Below are positions 1 to 9,378 of a stretch of DNA of 51,167 nucleotides, one piece after another. Every line of letters starts with the position of its first letter. The stretch's first letter is position 1. A model generated the notes under the pieces. That model had not been told where the DNA came from. It saw nothing but the letters and a program-made list of their open reading frames with translations, and made no database searches. The translations under genes and the position numbers were made by a program. Source of the DNA: Muribaculaceae bacterium (GTDB lineage Bacteria; Bacteroidota; Bacteroidia; Bacteroidales; Muribaculaceae); NCBI GenBank assembly GCA_029061925.1, contig JAIDRE010000139.1, forward strand, positions 1 through 51,167. The letters run 5' to 3'.

Positions 1-327
1 GCCCCACTCGGTCCCGGGACCGCACCAGCAGTCGTGATAGGCAATGCGTTCGCCGATAACGACATCGAGAATCGAGGCATTGTTGCCGGTACCGCCGGCA
101 ACACCGGTGTTGATAACGAGTGACGGATGAAAATTCTCGATCAGAGTAAGGGTGGCAATAGCGGCATTGACTTTGCCAATGCCACTTTGCAGAGCAATCA
201 CGTCGTGATTGCTCACGTTCCCTTTGTGAAATGTAAAATCGTTTATTGTAACAGCCGACGGGTTTGATAAAAGGGGCAATAAAAGGTCGAGCTCCTTGCC
301 CATAGCTACTATAATTCCTATTTTCAT
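1..327 (-). CDS. mtnN: 5'-methylthioadenosine/S-adenosylhomocysteine nucleosidase (partial, C-terminus off window)
   Basis: The first 109 codons are present and the gene runs off the left edge. It hydrolyses the glycosidic bond of S-adenosylhomocysteine and methylthioadenosine in the cytoplasm, releasing adenine and clearing the product inhibitor of methyltransferases. The N-terminus MKIGIIVAMGKELDLL matches the E. coli enzyme closely, including the acid at residue 12. SGIGKVNAA and NTGVAGG are the conserved ribose/adenine-pocket segments, and AYHDCW follows at the expected place. It starts 17 bases after the SGNH hydrolase stop, as the last visible gene of the rnz-tadA-metH operon. Sharing a transcript with metH fits, since both act in the activated-methyl cycle. 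Confidence 0.93.
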   Translation of the reverse strand, partial: MKIGIIVAMGKELDLLLPLLSNPSAVTINDFTFHKGNVSNHDVIALQSGIGKVNAAIATLTLIENFHPSLVINTGVAGGTGNNASILDVVIGERIAYHDCWCGPGTEWG

Positions 328-344
328 TTACAAGTAGTTTGAAA

Positions 345-1490
345 TCAATATTTTACGGTTTGACCGTTAGGATAGAGAATTTCGCGCAGAATCGGAGTGA
401 TTTCTTCGGCATATTCAACAAATCCGAGGTCGGTCAAGTGGATGCCGTCAACTGTTCCGTCATTATAGGCGCGGTCGAGCTTGTCGGCGGTGATGTAATA
501 AAGTTTTGCGTTGGGATGATCTTTTTTAACGCGTTCAAAGTTACGACGGAGTGCTTCGTTTTTACGAGGGAGGTAGTTGCCGAATGACGGGTCATAACGA
601 GAATAAGGATACATCGGACCTTCGAGCATTACGATTGGCACTTCGGGACGAGCTTCAACCAAGATTTTAACGAAATCGTATGTCAAGGTGTCACACATCA
701 TTTCGGTGCAGTTGGGCACGGGGTCAAGGAAGTAGAGGTCAACGTCAGGAATTTGAGCCATTGCACGAGCCATGCAGTAGTCCATTTTACCTTCACCACT
801 GAATGCGAGGTTAACGATTTCGCAGTTTAGGTCACGACTCATGATGTTGGTGGCACACATACCTGTGCGTGATGCACATCCACCCTGAAGGATACTTGTA
901 CCGTAGGCAATCACCTTTTTGTTCTTGTCGATGATTTCGGGGTTACCGGCAGTGATTGTAGCACCGCTGTCAACAACGATGTCGAGGTCGGTAATACCGT
1001 CATAGAGAGGGAGATAAACCATAAATTCTTTCATGTTGGGTGAGAGATGCTCAACATAGGTGAACTCACAAGTTTTGTCAGTGCCTTTTTTGATATAAGG
1101 ACGGTTTGTGTTGACGTGACGCCAAACCGAGTCACCTTCAAGAATATAGAGGTCGGTACCTTTGAGACCGGTGTCGGCCATGTGAATCATGTGGGTATTC
1201 CAGAAAAGGTCATATCGAACACCAATTGTTGAAGAGTTGGTGGCAAAACGCACACCGATACCGGTTGAGCACTGCTGACGGTTCCAAAGGTCGGGACGTA
1301 CAGAGTCTTTCAGCCAGATAGGAAGGCGAGAATAGGTACGTTCAGTGTCATTAAAACCTTTGTTGATGATACGAAGGTCGGTAGCCTTGACATATTGTTT
1401 TGGCGCTTCCTTCTTTGTGTCTTCAGCTTGGACCGTAAGAGTGCAAGCGGCCATTGCGATAGTGAGAATGGCGGTAAATTTACGTAACAT
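345..1490 (-). CDS. Secreted SGNH/GDSL-type hydrolase with GxDLY N-terminal domain
   Basis: 381 residues with a signal peptide (about 1-22; Cys16 after MAA could alternatively be a lipidation site). An N-terminal beta domain carries GTDLY at 111-115, the signature of the Bacteroidota GxDLY family. The SGNH hydrolase domain follows. Its nucleophile is Ser199 in GTSILQGG, the block II Gly is in AFSGEG, an Asn lies in DPVPNC, and the Asp348/His351 pair is in DGIHLTDLGF. Such enzymes remove acyl or acetyl groups from carbohydrates in the periplasm or at the surface; the substrate cannot be read here. It lies 20 bases after metH and 17 before mtnN, so it is probably co-transcribed, although the pathway link is not obvious. 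Confidence 0.88.
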   Translation of the reverse strand: MLRKFTAILTIAMAACTLTVQAEDTKKEAPKQYVKATDLRIINKGFNDTERTYSRLPIWLKDSVRPDLWNRQQCSTGIGVRFATNSSTIGVRYDLFWNTHMIHMADTGLKGTDLYILEGDSVWRHVNTNRPYIKKGTDKTCEFTYVEHLSPNMKEFMVYLPLYDGITDLDIVVDSGATITAGNPEIIDKNKKVIAYGTSILQGGCASRTGMCATNIMSRDLNCEIVNLAFSGEGKMDYCMARAMAQIPDVDLYFLDPVPNCTEMMCDTLTYDFVKILVEARPEVPIVMLEGPMYPYSRYDPSFGNYLPRKNEALRRNFERVKKDHPNAKLYYITADKLDRAYNDGTVDGIHLTDLGFVEYAEEITPILREILYPNGQTVKY

Positions 1491-1510
1491 AGATTGGTTG
1501 GTTTATTGTG

Positions 1511-4500
1511 TTATGGAATAAATTTTTTCAGTTCGTTTTCTCCAAGTCCGCGGCGTATGGCATATTCCCTGCGTTGAACCGGCGAAATTTCACCGAGCGA
1601 GAAGTAGCGAGCGTCGGGGTGGAATATGAGTAATCCTGTGGTTGTCGATGACGGGAATAGTGCGCCGTTGGGAGTGACAACAACATCGAGTTCGTTGAAA
1701 TGAATCACTCGGTCGAGCAGGAACACGGTTGATTGGTCGGGCAGTGAAGGATAACCGACAGCCGGACGAATTCCTTTGACAGCGGGTGTACCGTCAATGC
1801 TGAATCGTTCCTGAAGCCACTCGGTAGCAGCCTCGGCAAGTCGGTTGAGCAACAGGTCGGCAAGCAATCCGTCATAGCTTTTCGGGTCATCTATGATTTC
1901 GTTTTTAAGGGTTGAGCCAACGGTTACCCCGAAAATGCCGAAGCGTATGCCGTGTCCTGAAGCCACCGGCGGAAAATAGTCGGCGAGTGACAGAGTATGA
2001 TCATTGCCCGTCATAGGTCGGTTTCGACGCATTACCGGAATTGAAAGTCTCTGATGGGTCAGGTTACGTTCTTCATAGGCAAGGATTATATCGTCATTGG
2101 TTGATGTGCCGTAAAGCACTACCAATCGGGCTTTAACAGTAGCTCCACGTTCTTGAAGAGAGTCGAGCAGACGGTTAGCGTCGGCTGTCACCTTGCTTGC
2201 CTCTAACAATGACTCGTCAGTAGTTACTCCGGTTGAGGCATAATTAGGGTTAAGCCCCCATGCCGCAAGGAACTGGCGCATGTTGATCAGGGGGCGGAGT
2301 GTCTCAACGGGTATGTTAAAGTCGTAGGTGTCGGGCGAGGGGAGCGGTGACTCAAAACCAAAACCGTAGGTCGGACGAAGTGAACGAGATTCATCGATCG
2401 TCAAGTAATCGGCATTGCCCGAATGATGTTCTCTCAACTCTTCCTGACGCAGTTTGAGTTGATCGATAGCAGCCGATGAAGTCGCCGGGTCGAGATATTT
2501 TTTAGCTTCGGCGGCGAGTGTGGCGGCGTCTGGTGTGTGAATTACCAGACCTGAATATTCGGGGGCAATTTTAACCGCCGTATGGAGATCAGAAGTTGTC
2601 GCTCCACCGATGAACAACGGAATTTTTAATTCGCGATTCTCCATCAGTCGGGCAACCTCGACCATCTCGGCGAGTGACGGAGTGATAAGTCCGCTGAGTC
2701 CGATTGCCGAAGCATTGTTGGCGATAGCTGTGTCAACAATTTTGTCGGCTGGCGTCATTACTCCGAGGTCGGTGATGTCGAAGCCGTTACATCTCATCAC
2801 GACGTCAACGATATTTTTACCGATGTCGTGAACGTCACCTTTAACAGTGGCAAGCACCAGCGAGTAGCGTGACGAATCGTTTTGGTCGGCTTTCTTTTCT
2901 TTTTCGATATAAGGGGTCAGGGTTTCGACCGCTTTTTGCATAACTGCCGCACTCTTGACAACCTGGGGCAGGAACATTTCGCCACGACCGAACCGTTCGC
3001 CAACGGTATTCATGCCTTGCATCAGGCAATTGTCAATCACTTTCATTGCGCTACCCTCAGTATCAAGAACTTTGATGGCGAGTTCTGATGCTTTGTCTGA
3101 ACTACCGCTGATAACGGCATTTATGAGTTGTTGGGCAGGCGAAATATCGGTGTGGGTCTCGGCTTGGACGGGCGCATCCTTTTTTACAGGACGGAAGCGT
3201 TCGGCAACCTCAATGAGGCGTTCGGAAGCTTGTGGGTCGGTGTTGTCGATGACGTCAGATATAGCTTTTGAGAGTTCGGAGTCAATCTGTTCAACCGGGA
3301 TGAGTCCTGATGGGTTGATGATTGCCATATTCATGCCCTGGCAACGTGCGCGGTCAATAAAGATGGAGTGCATTGCGTTGCGCACCAGGTCGTTGCCTCG
3401 GAAGGAGAATGACAGGTTGCTCAAACCTCCGCTAATGCTCACGCCGGGCATTTCGTCGGCAATCATTTTAGTTGCCTTGATAAAAGCTGAGGCATAATCG
3501 TCATGCTCGTGAAGTCCGGTGGCTACGGCAAGTATGTTGGGATCAAAAATGATGTCTTGTGGTGGAATTCCGCATTCTTTTGTGAGAATCGAGTAGGCGC
3601 GACGGCAAATTTCAAGACGACGCTCAACGGTTGTTGCCTGACCTTGTTCGTCAAAAGCCATAACAACCATTGCAGCACCCATTTGATGAATGTGGAGGGC
3701 GCGTTCCTTGAATTTTTCTTCGCCCTCTTTGAGCGATATGGAGTTGACAATTGGTCGCCCTTGAATGACTTGCAGAGCTGCATCAACAACATCGGGGTCA
3801 GATGAATCAATCATTGTCGGCACTGATGCTATTGCAGGCACCGCCTGTATTTTCTTGAGGAAAACGGTCATGGCTTGTTTAGCGTCAAGCATTCCGTCGT
3901 CCATGTTGATATCAATGATGTCAGCTCCTTTTTGTATTTGGTCAGCAGCGATGTCGAGTGCGCTGTCAAAGTCATTTTCTTTTATCAGACGCAGAAATTT
4001 TCGGCTGCCGGCAACGTTGCAACGTTCGCCAATCTTGACAAACTCGTGCTCGTTGCAGTCAAACATATCGAGTCCGGAAAGTCTGAGATGATTGTCGGGA
4101 GAGGGGATTTGTCGAGGTTGAGAATTTCGGGCGATGTTGGCAAGAGCTGCGATATGGTCGGGGGTGGTTCCGCAACATCCACCGATTATGTTAACTTTAC
4201 CTGCCAGAATGACGGGGCGGAGAGTGTCAGCCATAGTGTTGGCAGTCTCGCGGTAGTGCCCGAGTTCATCGGGGAGTCCGGCATTTGGATAAATTGCGAT
4301 TGCAGTCGGAGCTTTGTCGAGAATATCAATGTATTTAATCATCTCATCTGCTCCGAATCCACAGTTCAGACTGAATGCCAGCGGATTGGAGTGGGCAGTG
4401 GATGCCATAAAGGCTTCAAGGCTTACGCCGGTGAGAGTGCGTCCGTTCTGAGTAAGTGTCGCTGAAATAATAAGGGGTACTTCACGACCTGTATCTCGCA

Positions 4501-5149
4501 TTGCTCGCTGAGCACCGTGAATGGCGGCCTTGGCATTGAGCATGTCAAAGACAGTTTCGATGATGATGAGATCGACGCCACCTTCAATAAGTGATTTTGC
4601 CTGATTGTAAAAGGCTTTTTCCATCGTGTCCCAGTCGATGTCGTCGCCGAGAGTGGCAGCCATAGAAAGGGATTTTCCGGTCGGACCCATACTTCCGGCA
4701 ACCCATACCGGTCGTCCGGTTTCAGCGGTATAGCTGTCAGCCACACGACGAGCTAAGCGTGCACCCTCAAGACTGATCTTGTCAGCCATTTCGGGTATGC
4801 CATACTCGGCAAGTGACAGTGAATTTGCATTGAATGTGTCGGTCTCGATAATGTCGGCACCTGCATCAAGATAGGCGCGATGTATTCCTTCAATAATAGC
4901 CGGAGCGGACAAAACAAGGACATCGTTACATCCCTTAAGCGAGGGTGCAGATGACTGATTGACCGATGTACGGCAGTGACCACATTGGCATTGCCCGGTC
5001 GCGTGAAGATTGAAATCTTTATCGGTAGGCGATGATTGCTGAATCATTGTGCCAAGTCCGCCGTCAAGAACGAGAATGCGTTTTTTGAGTGCATCAATGA
5101 GTGCAAGTGAACGCTCGTTCAGGATGGGGTGTAATTTCTTTTCTGTCAT
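1511..5149 (-). CDS. metH: Cobalamin-dependent methionine synthase
   Basis: 1212 residues with all MetH modules in order. The homocysteine domain (about 1-330) has zinc cysteines in NCGFG and [11 protein letters not shown]. The pterin (methyl-THF) domain (about 360-620) has [11 protein letters not shown] and FDEQGQA. A helical cap and the B12 domain (about 650-880) carry DVHDIGKN, whose His is the lower cobalt ligand. The C-terminal AdoMet reactivation domain has [13 protein letters not shown]. It transfers methyl from methyl-THF to homocysteine. The frame stays open upstream to 5203, but the ATG at 5149 aligns with family N-termini and avoids overlapping tadA. An unusual insert with CQCGHC at residues 54-59 lies in the homocysteine domain. 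Confidence 0.96.
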   Translation of the reverse strand: MTEKKLHPILNERSLALIDALKKRILVLDGGLGTMIQQSSPTDKDFNLHATGQCQCGHCRTSVNQSSAPSLKGCNDVLVLSAPAIIEGIHRAYLDAGADIIETDTFNANSLSLAEYGIPEMADKISLEGARLARRVADSYTAETGRPVWVAGSMGPTGKSLSMAATLGDDIDWDTMEKAFYNQAKSLIEGGVDLIIIETVFDMLNAKAAIHGAQRAMRDTGREVPLIISATLTQNGRTLTGVSLEAFMASTAHSNPLAFSLNCGFGADEMIKYIDILDKAPTAIAIYPNAGLPDELGHYRETANTMADTLRPVILAGKVNIIGGCCGTTPDHIAALANIARNSQPRQIPSPDNHLRLSGLDMFDCNEHEFVKIGERCNVAGSRKFLRLIKENDFDSALDIAADQIQKGADIIDINMDDGMLDAKQAMTVFLKKIQAVPAIASVPTMIDSSDPDVVDAALQVIQGRPIVNSISLKEGEEKFKERALHIHQMGAAMVVMAFDEQGQATTVERRLEICRRAYSILTKECGIPPQDIIFDPNILAVATGLHEHDDYASAFIKATKMIADEMPGVSISGGLSNLSFSFRGNDLVRNAMHSIFIDRARCQGMNMAIINPSGLIPVEQIDSELSKAISDVIDNTDPQASERLIEVAERFRPVKKDAPVQAETHTDISPAQQLINAVISGSSDKASELAIKVLDTEGSAMKVIDNCLMQGMNTVGERFGRGEMFLPQVVKSAAVMQKAVETLTPYIEKEKKADQNDSSRYSLVLATVKGDVHDIGKNIVDVVMRCNGFDITDLGVMTPADKIVDTAIANNASAIGLSGLITPSLAEMVEVARLMENRELKIPLFIGGATTSDLHTAVKIAPEYSGLVIHTPDAATLAAEAKKYLDPATSSAAIDQLKLRQEELREHHSGNADYLTIDESRSLRPTYGFGFESPLPSPDTYDFNIPVETLRPLINMRQFLAAWGLNPNYASTGVTTDESLLEASKVTADANRLLDSLQERGATVKARLVVLYGTSTNDDIILAYEERNLTHQRLSIPVMRRNRPMTGNDHTLSLADYFPPVASGHGIRFGIFGVTVGSTLKNEIIDDPKSYDGLLADLLLNRLAEAATEWLQERFSIDGTPAVKGIRPAVGYPSLPDQSTVFLLDRVIHFNELDVVVTPNGALFPSSTTTGLLIFHPDARYFSLGEISPVQRREYAIRRGLGENELKKFIP

Positions 5150-5160
5150 AGCTGTTCGTG

Positions 5161-5628
5161 TTATCGTTTGCCGATAAAAAATTCTTTCATTAAAGCTCCA
5201 CATTCATCGGCAAGGATGCCTCCCTCAACTTTTGTCTTGGGATGGAATGGCGATTTTGTAACGATTGTAGAGTAACCTTTTTTAGGGTCGGAGGCACCGA
5301 AAACGACTCTACCGATACGGCTCCAACCGATTGCTCCGGCGCACATCAGGCACGGTTCGACAGTGACATAAAGCGTGCAGTCGTCGAGAAATTTTCCGCC
5401 AAGAGTTGTAGCAGCAGCTGTCAATGCCTGCATTTCGGCATGTGCCGTCACATCGGTAAGTGCCTCGGTCAAGTTGTGACCTTTGCCGATTATGCGACCA
5501 TTGCAAGTGACGATTGCGCCGATTGGAATTTCATCGGCAGCCATCGCTTCGCGTGCTTCAGCAAGAGCGAGCCTCATCATCCGCTCGTCATCACTACGGA
5601 GTGTTATATCGCGGTCATTATCAGTCAT
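5161..5628 (-). CDS. tadA: tRNA adenosine(34) deaminase
   Basis: 155 residues, the usual TadA length. It deaminates A34 to inosine in tRNA-Arg(ACG), allowing one tRNA to read CGN codons. The zinc site is complete: HAE supplies the His ligand and catalytic Glu, and PCLMC supplies two Cys ligands. The ATG at 5628 sits in an ATGACTGA overlap with the rnz stop, indicating translational coupling; an in-frame ATG at 5646 would add six residues and overlap rnz more deeply. It is followed 11 bases later by metH. Paralogous guanine or cytosine deaminases share the fold, but the PIGAIV and DPKKGYS segments fit TadA. Confidence 0.92.
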   Translation of the reverse strand: MTDNDRDITLRSDDERMMRLALAEAREAMAADEIPIGAIVTCNGRIIGKGHNLTEALTDVTAHAEMQALTAAATTLGGKFLDDCTLYVTVEPCLMCAGAIGWSRIGRVVFGASDPKKGYSTIVTKSPFHPKTKVEGGILADECGALMKEFFIGKR

Positions 5629-6547
5629 ATACTTTTGTAATGTCAATTTTCATTTCTTCGTTTGCGGCAATCGTATTCTCGAAAATCGGACGCGCCTCGT
5701 CGAGATGACCCTGCTCGTCAAAATACATTTTTGAGTAATGTCCCAGGATTAGCATTTTGGCACCGGCTTCGCATGCAATTTCGGCTGCCTGAGAGGCAGT
5801 TGCGTGGAATCGGTCGTGAGCTTTAACCGCTTCGTCGTTGAGATATGTTGCTTCGTGATAAATCACATCAACACCTTTGACAGCCTCGGCTACACGTTTG
5901 TCAAAAACGGTGTCACTGCAATAGGCATAGCTGAGCGCGGGGGCTGGGTCGGTTGTTACGTGTCGGGCTTCGACAAGTCGTCCATCGGGGAGGGTAATGT
6001 CGAGTCCGGCTCGGAGTTTGGGAATCAGACTAACCGGAACATCGTAAAATTTTATCATGTCACCTTTGAGATGACGCGATTTCGGTTTCTCGCGGAAGAT
6101 GTAGCCGACGGTCGGAACGCGATGATAAAGCGGAAATGCCTCAACAGTCAGGCTGTCGTTTTCAAATACGATTCCGCCCTTGTGGTCAACCGGCTCAAAG
6201 ATGAGGTCATAACTGCGTTCGCGACACAAGAAATCAATCATCGGCTTGAAAAGATCTATGCCTTCTTGAAACATGTGGACAGTTACGGTGCCGGTGCGTT
6301 GATGTAGTGAAAGTGTTGACAGCAAGCCGGGAAGACCCAGGCAGTGATCGCCGTGAAGATGGCTGATGAAAATATGATTAAGACGTGAGTATTTGAGTTT
6401 CATACGTCTCATTTGAAGCTGGCTGCCCTCGCCGCAGTCAATCATCATCAGATTGTCGCGGAAGTCGATAACCTGGCAAGCGGGCAGGTGGCGTAGCGAC
6501 GGAGTCGCTGACCCACAACCGAGTATATTAATTTCAAATTGAGCCAT
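5621..6547 (-). CDS. rnz: Ribonuclease Z (tRNA 3' endonuclease)
   Basis: 308 residues, typical of the short bacterial RNase Z (ElaC type). It cuts tRNA precursors after the discriminator base. This matters here because both tRNAs in the window lack an encoded CCA end. The metallo-beta-lactamase core shows GCGSATPS and IDCGEGSQLQMR near the N-terminus, the zinc motif SHLHGDHCLGLPG, then the exosite region, SYAYCSDT, YHEATY, and the late His motif GHYS. It is the first gene of the operon, with tadA coupled at its stop and a good promoter 29 bases upstream. Confidence 0.95.
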   Translation of the reverse strand: MAQFEINILGCGSATPSLRHLPACQVIDFRDNLMMIDCGEGSQLQMRRMKLKYSRLNHIFISHLHGDHCLGLPGLLSTLSLHQRTGTVTVHMFQEGIDLFKPMIDFLCRERSYDLIFEPVDHKGGIVFENDSLTVEAFPLYHRVPTVGYIFREKPKSRHLKGDMIKFYDVPVSLIPKLRAGLDITLPDGRLVEARHVTTDPAPALSYAYCSDTVFDKRVAEAVKGVDVIYHEATYLNDEAVKAHDRFHATASQAAEIACEAGAKMLILGHYSKMYFDEQGHLDEARPIFENTIAANEEMKIDITKVYD

Positions 6548-6575
6548 CTGTCAAGTTTTGTTTGTTTATACTTTA

Positions 6576-6606
6576 CAAAGTTACAAAATTAATAAGGGAC
6601 TTGCAA
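6576..6606 (-). promoter_or_regulatory. Bacteroidota-type promoter for the rnz-tadA-metH operon
   Basis: On the minus strand the -7 element TAACTTTG (6583-6576) lies 20 bases from a -33 TTG (6606-6604), matching the Bacteroidota primary-sigma consensus. Transcription would begin around 6570, giving a leader of roughly 20 bases before rnz. Confidence 0.75.
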
Positions 6607-6615
6607 CCGACAGAG

Positions 6616-6648
6616 CGAAAAAAAGATGTGACGCTCACGCGCCACATC
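6616..6648 (-). terminator. Intrinsic terminator after the TlpA-like gene
   Basis: On the minus strand GATGTGGCG (6648-6640) pairs with CGTCACATC (6633-6625), nine pairs with one G-T wobble and a six-base loop, followed by seven T residues. It sits between the end of the thioredoxin-like gene and the rnz promoter, separating the two units. Confidence 0.85.
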
Positions 6649-6683
6649 CAACCATGAAAAAATTTCATTATGAAAGAGTCTTT

Positions 6684-7712
6684 TTATTTCATTACTTTTA
6701 CTACATCTTCGCGGAGAGCGTCGTTTTGTTTGTCGCGGCTTACGATTGTACCGTCGCCGTCAAAGACTATGATGCAGGGGATGCCGTTGAAACCATAGAT
6801 TTCAGAAGGAATTTTTTGAGCGTTAACAACGATTTCCCAGGGGTATTTGTGCTCGGCAGCTGCTTTGATTGTGTTTTCGGGTTCATCCCAAACGGCTACA
6901 CCGATGATTTCAAGACCTTTGCCGGCATATTCTTTATAAATTTCTTTGAGAACTTCACCTTGACGGATACAGGGACCACACCAGCTTGCCCAGAAGTCAA
7001 CGATTACGGGGTGACCTTTGCCAACGTGGTCGCTAAGACGGAATGTTGAATCGTTGTAGGTTACTTCAAAGTCTTTGAATTTAGCACCAACGCCGGTTGA
7101 AGCAATCTGAATCAAGCGATCCTTCATTGCTGCAACGCGTTTTGAGTTGGCGATGTAGGGGTATTTTGTAGTTACAGAGTCAATTTCTTCAACAGTCATA
7201 TCGCCTGATGCACCTTGAATGAACATTGCATAACCGATAGCGTTGTTCATGTTTTCATCCATGAAGTTCTTGTCAAGATTAAACATTTTTTCAGCAACTT
7301 CGGGATATTGAGCTTCCTGTTCTTCGGGGGAAAGGTTTTTGAAGTCATTGACAATATCGCGGCGTTGAGCGAGATGGTCATTCATCTTTGTATTGAGTTC
7401 GCCTCCTTTGACAATGAAGCCCTCGTTCATTACCAATGAATCTGGCTCAAGGAAGAATGTGCCGTAGTTGTCTTCTCCGGCTTTGATCCCGGCAAGGATA
7501 CTACCGTCAACGGTACCTTTGAAATTGGCAACTCCGTTGTTGATGATAGCACTGTCGAGCACTTCCTCAGTGTCAAAATCGACGATGTAAGCCATTTTGT
7601 CGTTTAGCGAAGGTTCGCCAAAGGTGGCTTCGAGAGTGTAGGTGTTTTTTTGATTTTGGTTGCAGGCTGTCAGCATTAAGAGAGCACCGGCAAATAGTAC
7701 AGATTTTTTCAT
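6684..7712 (-). CDS. TlpA-like thioredoxin-fold lipoprotein with DUF4369-like N-terminus
   Basis: 342 residues. The signal peptide ends in a lipobox (LTAC, Cys17), so the protein is membrane-anchored outside the cytoplasm. The N-terminal beta-rich half (about 22-130, ATFGEPSLNDKMAYIVD onward) resembles DUF4369, which commonly precedes TlpA domains in Bacteroidota. The C-terminal redoxin domain has the active site WCGPC with Cys245 and Cys248, preceded by VIVDFWAS and followed by GIPCIIVFD, which carries the cis-Pro-like position. It probably reduces disulfides or maintains redox balance in the envelope; the client is unknown. It is a single-gene unit with its own promoter and terminator. Confidence 0.9.
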   Translation of the reverse strand: MKKSVLFAGALLMLTACNQNQKNTYTLEATFGEPSLNDKMAYIVDFDTEEVLDSAIINNGVANFKGTVDGSILAGIKAGEDNYGTFFLEPDSLVMNEGFIVKGGELNTKMNDHLAQRRDIVNDFKNLSPEEQEAQYPEVAEKMFNLDKNFMDENMNNAIGYAMFIQGASGDMTVEEIDSVTTKYPYIANSKRVAAMKDRLIQIASTGVGAKFKDFEVTYNDSTFRLSDHVGKGHPVIVDFWASWCGPCIRQGEVLKEIYKEYAGKGLEIIGVAVWDEPENTIKAAAEHKYPWEIVVNAQKIPSEIYGFNGIPCIIVFDGDGTIVSRDKQNDALREDVVKVMK

Positions 7713-7749
7713 TGAGTGTATTTATATTGTGATAAATGTTATAACGGTA

Positions 7750-7777
7750 CAAATGTATAGAAAAATTTTCATACCAA
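7750..7777 (-). promoter_or_regulatory. Probable promoter of the TlpA-like gene
   Basis: On the minus strand TACATTTG (7757-7750) matches TAnnTTTG. A TTG lies at 7777-7775, 17 bases away, slightly closer than the usual 19-21. The start codon is 37 bases downstream of the -7 box. Confidence 0.55.
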
Positions 7778-7869
7778 TAGAAAATCATTGAAAATATTCT
7801 TATAAAATAATGTGAAAGTCCGATTTTTTGTGGTTTTGAAATTTTTTTTGTGAAAAAGTTGGTAAAATA

Positions 7870-7901
7870 TTTGCACGATTGAAAAATCTGTTATACCTTT
7901 G
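7870..7901 (+). promoter_or_regulatory. Promoter of tRNA-Asp
   Basis: TTTG at 7870-7873 and TACCTTTG at 7894-7901 are separated by exactly 20 bases, a full consensus match. The tRNA begins 45 bases downstream, leaving a short 5' leader for RNase P. Confidence 0.85.
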
Positions 7902-7945
7902 CACTCGCAAACGACAAAGAAGTCGGGCGCAGACATACAAATCCT

Positions 7946-8019
7946 GGTGCGGTAGTTCAGCTGGTTAGAATACCTGCCTGTCACGCAGGGGGTCGCGGGT
8001 TCGAGTCCCGTCCGCACCG
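7946..8019 (+). tRNA. tRNA-Asp (anticodon GTC)
   Basis: A full cloverleaf is visible. The acceptor GGTGCGG pairs with CCGCACC, the anticodon stem CCTGC/GCAGG encloses the loop CTGTCAC with anticodon GTC, and the T arm has GGTTCGAGTCC. The discriminator is G. No CCA is encoded, so it must be added after RNase Z cleavage. It has its own promoter and terminator. Confidence 0.97.
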
Positions 8020-8030
8020 CTGGAGAGAGG

Positions 8031-8085
8031 AGAATGACTAAATGATATTTACTTATGTAGACTGATTTTAGTCATTCTTTTTTTG
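8031..8085 (+). terminator. Terminator after tRNA-Asp
   Basis: AGAATGACTAAA (8031-8042) is a perfect inverted repeat of TTTAGTCATTCT (8067-8078), a 12-pair stem with a 24-base loop, followed by a T run to 8084. Confidence 0.85.
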
Positions 8086-8157
8086 TGTATATACAAAAAA
8101 TTACGGCATAAAGATGCCATGATTATGGATTGAGAAGGTTGAATTTGTAGAGTGTGT

Positions 8158-9378
8158 TTATTTCCCGAAGTTAAATCTGAGACCAAAGGTGAGTACAAAG
8201 TTGATCGGACGCTCTTTATAGACGTTCACCACCATTGAGTGATTGTCAAAGTAATATGCGACACTTGGTTCGAGATAGAAACCAAAGTGATCAGAAACAT
8301 TCAGCTGAGCTCCGAGTCCGGCATTGACCGACCATTGGAGTTCTTTTTCTTTGATGCTATATGATGCGTACTCGGCTTTATTTTCGCCTGAGACTTTTCC
8401 TGATATGAGTTTTTCTCCAAATACACCGGCGGTTCCGTAGAACTGTAACATGCGCCATGACGCAAAATTATAGCTCACCTGAATCGGAATACCTATATAA
8501 TGGAGTTTTTGGTTGGCTCTCATATAATAGTGGTCGTCAAAATAGAGGTTGTTGAAATCGCTGCTCAAGAACGAATAACAAACTCCGGTTCCGATTGTCA
8601 GACGGGGAATAACTTGCCATCCAAACGTAACACCGACCTTAAGCGGCATGCTATGGCGCATCTTGCCGGCGTCTTTGAGTTTTGTCGTCGAGGCTTCTTC
8701 GCTTGATGAAGGAATTGAGGCAATATATGAATCACGATCAATCCCTCCACCATTGTTGACATCTCCGCCTCCCCATCGGCCACTGGTGTAGGCGGCGATT
8801 TTAAATTTACCGTCATCTTTGACTGTAAATTCTTGATGAGGTAGTGATCTAAACGACGACGTTCTCGTCGATTTTTTCTTTTTCGACGAGGAACGTACAT
8901 CGCTATTTTTCACTACTTCATTTGAGATAGAGTCTTCCCCGACATTATCTTCTGTCTCATTCGACAGAATCGAAACCGAGTCGGGGAGCTGTCTATCATC
9001 TGATTGATAAAGGTTACTTGAGGGTTGTTTCCTGCGCATATCTGATAAAGTCGCAGTAGCCATCGGGTTAGTTAGTAATAGTTCGGTTTCGGGTTGTTGT
9101 GATTCAATTTCTATTTCAGTTTGTGCGATTTCCTCCACTGAGGAAGTCATATTCGTTTTATCTGCGGTAAGGTTGGCAACTATGGCCGTAATTCCGGCAG
9201 ATGCCCCAACGATGGCGGCTGCAGCCCAAGGGCGCCACGAATGTAAGAGGCTGCTGCCATGCCAACCGGAGGTGGGTGCCTGATGGCCGGTTTCGATGTT
9301 ATTCCAGAGTCCGGCAGGCTCTCCTGCTTCAAATTCTGACATCTTATTGCTTATGTCTTCCAACCATCTGTCTTTCAT
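8158..9378 (-). CDS. Membrane protein with anti-sigma-like N-terminus and outer-membrane-barrel-like C-terminus
   Basis: 406 residues. The cytosolic N-terminus (MKDRWLEDISNKM, then EPAGLWNNIE) has the W..I..K/LW..IE pattern found beside ECF sigma factors in Bacteroidota. One hydrophobic segment at about 49-70 follows, then a low-complexity Ser/Lys-rich linker (about 90-190). From about residue 240 come alternating amphipathic beta strands (LKVGVTFGWQVIPRLTIGTGVCYSF and onward) ending in an aromatic-rich C-terminus, as in outer-membrane barrel proteins. There is no cleavable signal peptide. The start overlaps the sigma-factor stop by 4 bases (ATGA), so the two are coupled. I infer a sigma regulator; the C-terminus may be a sensor rather than a true pore. 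Confidence 0.72.
   Translation of the reverse strand: MKDRWLEDISNKMSEFEAGEPAGLWNNIETGHQAPTSGWHGSSLLHSWRPWAAAAIVGASAGITAIVANLTADKTNMTSSVEEIAQTEIEIESQQPETELLLTNPMATATLSDMRRKQPSSNLYQSDDRQLPDSVSILSNETEDNVGEDSISNEVVKNSDVRSSSKKKKSTRTSSFRSLPHQEFTVKDDGKFKIAAYTSGRWGGGDVNNGGGIDRDSYIASIPSSSEEASTTKLKDAGKMRHSMPLKVGVTFGWQVIPRLTIGTGVCYSFLSSDFNNLYFDDHYYMRANQKLHYIGIPIQVSYNFASWRMLQFYGTAGVFGEKLISGKVSGENKAEYASYSIKEKELQWSVNAGLGAQLNVSDHFGFYLEPSVAYYFDNHSMVVNVYKERPINFVLTFGLRFNFGK

Noticed and set aside
2955-4465. Long open frames (180 and 196 codons) on the plus strand inside metH
   Set aside because: They are antisense to an unambiguous MetH, have no promoter and show no recognisable domain; high coding bias on the other strand explains them.
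5150-5203. N-terminal extension of metH
   Set aside because: The extra 18 codons overlap tadA and do not resemble MetH; the ATG at 5149 fits.
5804-6307. 167-codon plus-strand frame inside rnz
   Set aside because: Antisense shadow of RNase Z with its zinc motif intact on the minus strand.
7769-8017. 82-codon minus-strand frame over tRNA-Asp
   Set aside because: It is the complement of the tRNA gene and its promoter and terminator, not a protein.
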